This document shows positions 30,761 through 33,864 of a stretch of DNA of 33,864 nucleotides, in pieces. Both the position numbers and the translations under genes were made by a program. The notes under the pieces are model-generated. The model searched no databases. It was not told where the DNA came from and worked only from the letters and a program-made list of their open reading frames with translations. The first letter of the stretch is position 1, and the number at the start of each line of letters is the position of its first letter. The DNA comes from an uncultured Bacteroidales bacterium (GTDB taxonomy: Bacteria; Bacteroidota; Bacteroidia; Bacteroidales; UBA932): contig CAMNQO010000003.1 in NCBI GenBank assembly GCA_946549475.1, positions 1 to 33,864 on the forward strand, read 5' to 3'.

Positions 30761-32704
30761 ATGGCATTTCTTAAATTCAACAAGGCGGAGCTGGTCAACT
30801 TGTCTTATTCGCTCAAGCGCGAGATCATCAGCGCAAACAAGACGGGCGCCTATTGCAACACCTCCATCATCGCCTGCAATACCCGCCGTTACCACGGATT
30901 GCTGGCCGTGCCGGTGGACGCGCTGGGCGGCGGCAAATATATGCTGTTGTCCGCGCTGGACGAGAGCCTGCATCTGGGCGGCCGCCAGTTCAACCTGGGC
31001 ATCCACTGCTACGGTGACCAATACGACCCCAAGGGACACAAGTATGTCGTGGACTTCGAGGTAGATCCGACACCGGCCATCACCTACAAGGTGGGTGAGA
31101 TCGTCTTGAAAAAATCCATCCTGCTGACTCCGGATGCCGACCAGGTGATGATCCGTTACGAAGTGGCGGAGTCTCCCTCGAAGCTGACGATGACTCTCCG
31201 TCCCTTCCTGGCTTTCCGCAACATACACGCCCTGACCCGGCAGAACGACCAGGCCGATACCTCCTGCAAGGAAATCGACGGCGGCGTCGCTTTCCGCCTC
31301 TATCCCGGTTTCCCGTATCTCAACCTGCAACTGAGTTCCGCCAGGGCTTCGTTCAAATACACGCCCTACTGGTACAAGGATGTGACTTATTCCGACGAGT
31401 ATCGTCGCGGATTCGACTGCATCGAGGACTTGTTCGTCCCGGGCGACTTCAGCATCGACCTCAAGAAAGGGGATGTGCTGGTCGTCGCGGCCGGTGTCGA
31501 ACCGGTGTCCCCCCGGAGCCTGAAGGCCCGTTATGACGCGGAAGTGAGAAGCCTGACTTCTCCGGAAAATTTCCAGGACCTGCTGGTGGCCAATGCCGAC
31601 CTGCTCAAGGAAAACCGGGGCGGGCACAAGCGCATCTGTGCCGGTTTCTCCTGGCTCGAAACGGGCCTGCTGCGCGAGACGGTGGTCTCCCTGCCCGGCC
31701 TGACCCTGTATGCGGACGGCAACTGCGACGAATTTGAAGAAATCCTCGACAACCTGATTGCCGACGAACAGGAACGTCTGCTGAACCGGACCACCCAGGT
31801 GGAAGCGCCTTTGCGCATCACCGATGCGATCCAGCAGTATATCGCGTTCGCCGGGGACGAAAAAGGAGTCTGGAAGAAATACGGTCCCACCCTCAAGGGC
31901 ATCATCGAGAGTTATGCGCCCGGCGTCCGCAAGGAAGTCACCCTGCACCCCAACGGCCTGCTGTGGGCCCAGATGGACCGGGTGGCGCTCTCCTGGATGA
32001 ACGCCTATGTGGACGGCTATCCCGTCACCGAAAGGGCCGGCTATCAGGTGGACACCAACGCCTGGTGGTACAACGCCCTGTGCTTCGCCCTCGAAATGGA
32101 AGGCAAGTACGGCCCGAAGAAAAACGCTTTCGTGGACAAGTGGTCCCGCATCCGTGATGCAGCCCGCGAAAGTTTCCAGACGCTCTTCTACGATGAGTCG
32201 AAAGGTTACCTGGCTGACTATGTGGACAACGCCGGCGGCCATTTTGAAGTCCGTCCCAACCAGCTGGTGGCCGCTTACATCCCGTATCCGCCCGTGGACG
32301 ACGAGGTGAAGAGCCGTATCGTCGCGACGGTCAAGAGCGAACTGCTGACCAAACGCGGACTGCGTACCCTGTCCCCGCGCAATGTCAATTACCGGGGCGT
32401 GTACGAGGGCTCGCAGACCGAGCGCGACCTGGCCTATCACCAGGGCTGCACCCGTCCGGAATGGCTCGGCATGTACATTGATGTCAATTTCCGGATGATG
32501 GGCCCTGCATTCGCCCAGCGGGCCGAGTATCTGCTGGAAGGTTTCTTCGAGGACATCAACAAGCATGGTGTGGGCGCCTTCTCCGAATTGTATGACGGAG
32601 ATCCCCCGCACGAGCCGCACGGCGCCATTTCTTCCGCCTGCGCGACGGCTGCTCTGCTGTGGAGCGAATATCTGATTGCAAAGAATAAATTGGAACAAGA
32701 ATAA
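30761..32704 (+). CDS. Amylo-alpha-1,6-glucosidase (glycogen debranching enzyme)
   Basis: 647 residues. I chose the ATG at 30761 (MAFLKFNKAELVN); an in-frame TTG at 30743 would add six residues. The N-terminal half (about 15-260) is the beta-rich GDE_N-type domain, with AYCNTSIIACNTRRYHGLL near its start. The C-terminal half (about 290-640) is an (alpha/alpha)6-type domain with LHPNGLLWAQMDRVALSWM, ERAGYQVDTNAWWYNALCF, KGYLADYVD, RPNQLVAA and AYHQGCTRPEWLGMYID, closing with GAFSELYDGDPPHEPHGAISS. These are the hallmarks of GDE-type debranching enzymes that remove alpha-1,6 branches from glycogen. The next gene, two nt after its stop codon, is a glycosyltransferase, as in Bacteroidales glycogen clusters. 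This gene is ordinary and unrelated to the T6SS. Confidence 0.92.
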   Translation: MAFLKFNKAELVNLSYSLKREIISANKTGAYCNTSIIACNTRRYHGLLAVPVDALGGGKYMLLSALDESLHLGGRQFNLGIHCYGDQYDPKGHKYVVDFEVDPTPAITYKVGEIVLKKSILLTPDADQVMIRYEVAESPSKLTMTLRPFLAFRNIHALTRQNDQADTSCKEIDGGVAFRLYPGFPYLNLQLSSARASFKYTPYWYKDVTYSDEYRRGFDCIEDLFVPGDFSIDLKKGDVLVVAAGVEPVSPRSLKARYDAEVRSLTSPENFQDLLVANADLLKENRGGHKRICAGFSWLETGLLRETVVSLPGLTLYADGNCDEFEEILDNLIADEQERLLNRTTQVEAPLRITDAIQQYIAFAGDEKGVWKKYGPTLKGIIESYAPGVRKEVTLHPNGLLWAQMDRVALSWMNAYVDGYPVTERAGYQVDTNAWWYNALCFALEMEGKYGPKKNAFVDKWSRIRDAARESFQTLFYDESKGYLADYVDNAGGHFEVRPNQLVAAYIPYPPVDDEVKSRIVATVKSELLTKRGLRTLSPRNVNYRGVYEGSQTERDLAYHQGCTRPEWLGMYIDVNFRMMGPAFAQRAEYLLEGFFEDINKHGVGAFSELYDGDPPHEPHGAISSACATAALLWSEYLIAKNKLEQE

Positions 32705-32705
32705 T

Positions 32706-33864
32706 ATGAAGGTATTGATGTTCGGTTGGGAGTTTCCTCCCCATATCGCGGGCGGTCTCGGGACGGCCTGTTACGGTATGACGAAAGGCCTGGCAGCCAA
32801 CGATGTCGAGGTCTTGTTCGTGATGCCTTCCGCCAGCGGTGACGAGGACCAGAGCGCGGTCCGCATCATCAACGCGAGCGACGTGGCCGTGGACGTGCCC
32901 GTTCATACCGTGGACGAGTTCCTCGGCAAGGTCCGTTTCGTCCACATCGGAACCAATATGATTCCCTATGTGTCCCCCGAAGATTTTTCCACCATCGTCG
33001 AGGAAGAACGCAGACGGCAGGTGGAAGATTTCCGTATCCAGTACGGGCAGAAATTCAAATTCTCCGGAAAATACGGGGCCAATCTGATGGAAGAGGTGGC
33101 CCGCTACGCGATGGTGGGCGCTACCATCGCGCTCCAGCACAAGGACGAGTTCGACGTGATTCACGCCCACGACTGGCTGACCTATCTGGCCGGCATCGCC
33201 GCCAAGCAGCTGACCGGCAAGCCCCTGGTCATCCACGTGCACGCGACGTCCTTCGACCGCAGCAGTGACGACAATATCGATACGCGTGTGTACGACCTGG
33301 AGAAGAAAGGAATGATGGCCGCCGACAAAATCATTGCCGTGAGCGACCTCACCCGCAACATCTGCATCAACAAATACGGGGCTGACCCGGACAAGGTGGT
33401 CACCGTACACAACGCCGTCGATTTCAGCGGACGCGAGAATATCCAGGTGGAACGCGGCGTCAAGGACAAGGTCGTCACCTTCCTGGGCCGTGTCACCTAT
33501 CAGAAGGGGCCCGAGTACTTCATCGAGGCGGCTGCCAAGATTCTCAAGCGCTGCGACCATGTGCGCTTCGTGATGGCCGGCAGCGGCGATATGCTCAACA
33601 AGTGTATCCGTCATGTCGCCCGTCTGGGTATTTCCGACCGTTTCCACTTCACCGGCTTCCTGCGCGGCGCCGACGTCCAGAAGATGTTCGCCCTTTCGGA
33701 TGTATATGTGATGCCCTCCATCAGCGAGCCCTTCGGCATCTCGCCCCTGGAGGCGATGCAGACCTATGTCCCGTCCATCATCAGCAAGCAGTCCGGCTGC
33801 GCCGAGATCCTCGACTATGCCCTCAAGACCGACTTCTGGGATGTGGACGCGATGGCGGACGCCA
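32706..33864 (+). CDS. GT-B glycosyltransferase (glycogen/starch synthase-like), partial at right edge
   Basis: Starts at the ATG at 32706 two nt after the debranching stop; 386 codons are visible before the edge. The N-terminal domain begins MKVLMFGWEFPPHIAGGLG, a KxGG-like nucleotide-sugar loop, followed by VIHAHDWLTYLAG (about 151-163). The C-terminal GT-B domain has VVTFLGRVTYQKGPEYFIEA and the EX7E motif SEPFGISPLEAMQ. This is the glycogen synthase or GT4-like enzyme that usually follows the debranching enzyme in Bacteroidales, often with an alpha-amylase gene next, outside this window. Nothing unusual is visible. Whether the donor is UDP- or ADP-glucose cannot be told from the sequence. 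Confidence 0.88.
   Translation, partial: MKVLMFGWEFPPHIAGGLGTACYGMTKGLAANDVEVLFVMPSASGDEDQSAVRIINASDVAVDVPVHTVDEFLGKVRFVHIGTNMIPYVSPEDFSTIVEEERRRQVEDFRIQYGQKFKFSGKYGANLMEEVARYAMVGATIALQHKDEFDVIHAHDWLTYLAGIAAKQLTGKPLVIHVHATSFDRSSDDNIDTRVYDLEKKGMMAADKIIAVSDLTRNICINKYGADPDKVVTVHNAVDFSGRENIQVERGVKDKVVTFLGRVTYQKGPEYFIEAAAKILKRCDHVRFVMAGSGDMLNKCIRHVARLGISDRFHFTGFLRGADVQKMFALSDVYVMPSISEPFGISPLEAMQTYVPSIISKQSGCAEILDYALKTDFWDVDAMADA

Noticed and set aside
30746..32698. 650-codon open frame on the minus strand
   Set aside because: It is antisense to the well-matched debranching enzyme and has the composition of a shadow.

Overview
The window looks like a chromosomal segment of a GC-rich member of the Bacteroidales. 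This rests on promoters of the Bacteroidetes type (a TTG-like -33 element, a 19-20 nt spacer and TAnnTTTG at -7), a train of SPII lipoproteins with Bacteroidales surface domains, T6SS subunits most like the Bacteroidetes subtype (T6SSiii), and the usual Bacteroidales glycogen pair. No RNA genes, CRISPR array, insertion sequence or tRNA was seen. Gene density is very high, with most gaps under 60 nt.

Layout. (1) 30761-33864, plus strand: glycogen debranching enzyme followed by a GT-B glycosyltransferase that runs off the right edge. (2) 23282-30589, minus strand, from a clear promoter at 30611-30641: an outer-membrane-type beta-barrel protein, two long paralogous surface lipoproteins, a third lipoprotein, a 46-codon coupled small gene and a fimbrillin-like lipoprotein. 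(3) 1-23230, minus strand, from its own promoter just before clpV: a contractile injection (type VI) locus. The order is ClpV/TssH, TssB, TssC, four Hcp/TssD-family tube proteins, a PEGA-domain secreted protein, a 586-aa spike-like protein, a DUF4280 PAAR-like tip, an unknown 226-aa protein, a long VgrG and a ThiF/UBA-type E1. After a candidate terminator and a second promoter come TssG-like, TssK-like, TssE, TssF, a ubiquitin-like protein, an E2 (UBC) protein, two signal-peptide proteins and a large vWA/RING/multi-TM/FHA-like membrane protein that runs off the left edge.

The main discovery candidate is that the T6SS locus carries what looks like a complete ubiquitin-like conjugation pathway. 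It has a Ubl with an exposed C-terminal glycine, an adenylating E1, an E2 with HPN and a candidate catalytic Cys, and a RING-H2-like zinc finger in a membrane protein. By topology prediction the RING and the FHA-like domain both face the cytoplasm. TssJ, TssL and TssM are not seen, and no protein here was recognised as one of the Bacteroidetes-specific membrane subunits TssN-TssR, though I cannot exclude remote homology. The three membrane or secreted proteins after the E2 are therefore candidates for a different membrane complex. A working model is that Ubl is attached to a baseplate, spike or effector component by E1/E2 at the membrane-anchored RING protein, tying assembly or cargo loading to a protein modification. 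The conjugation chemistry is inferred from motifs; the substrate is unknown.
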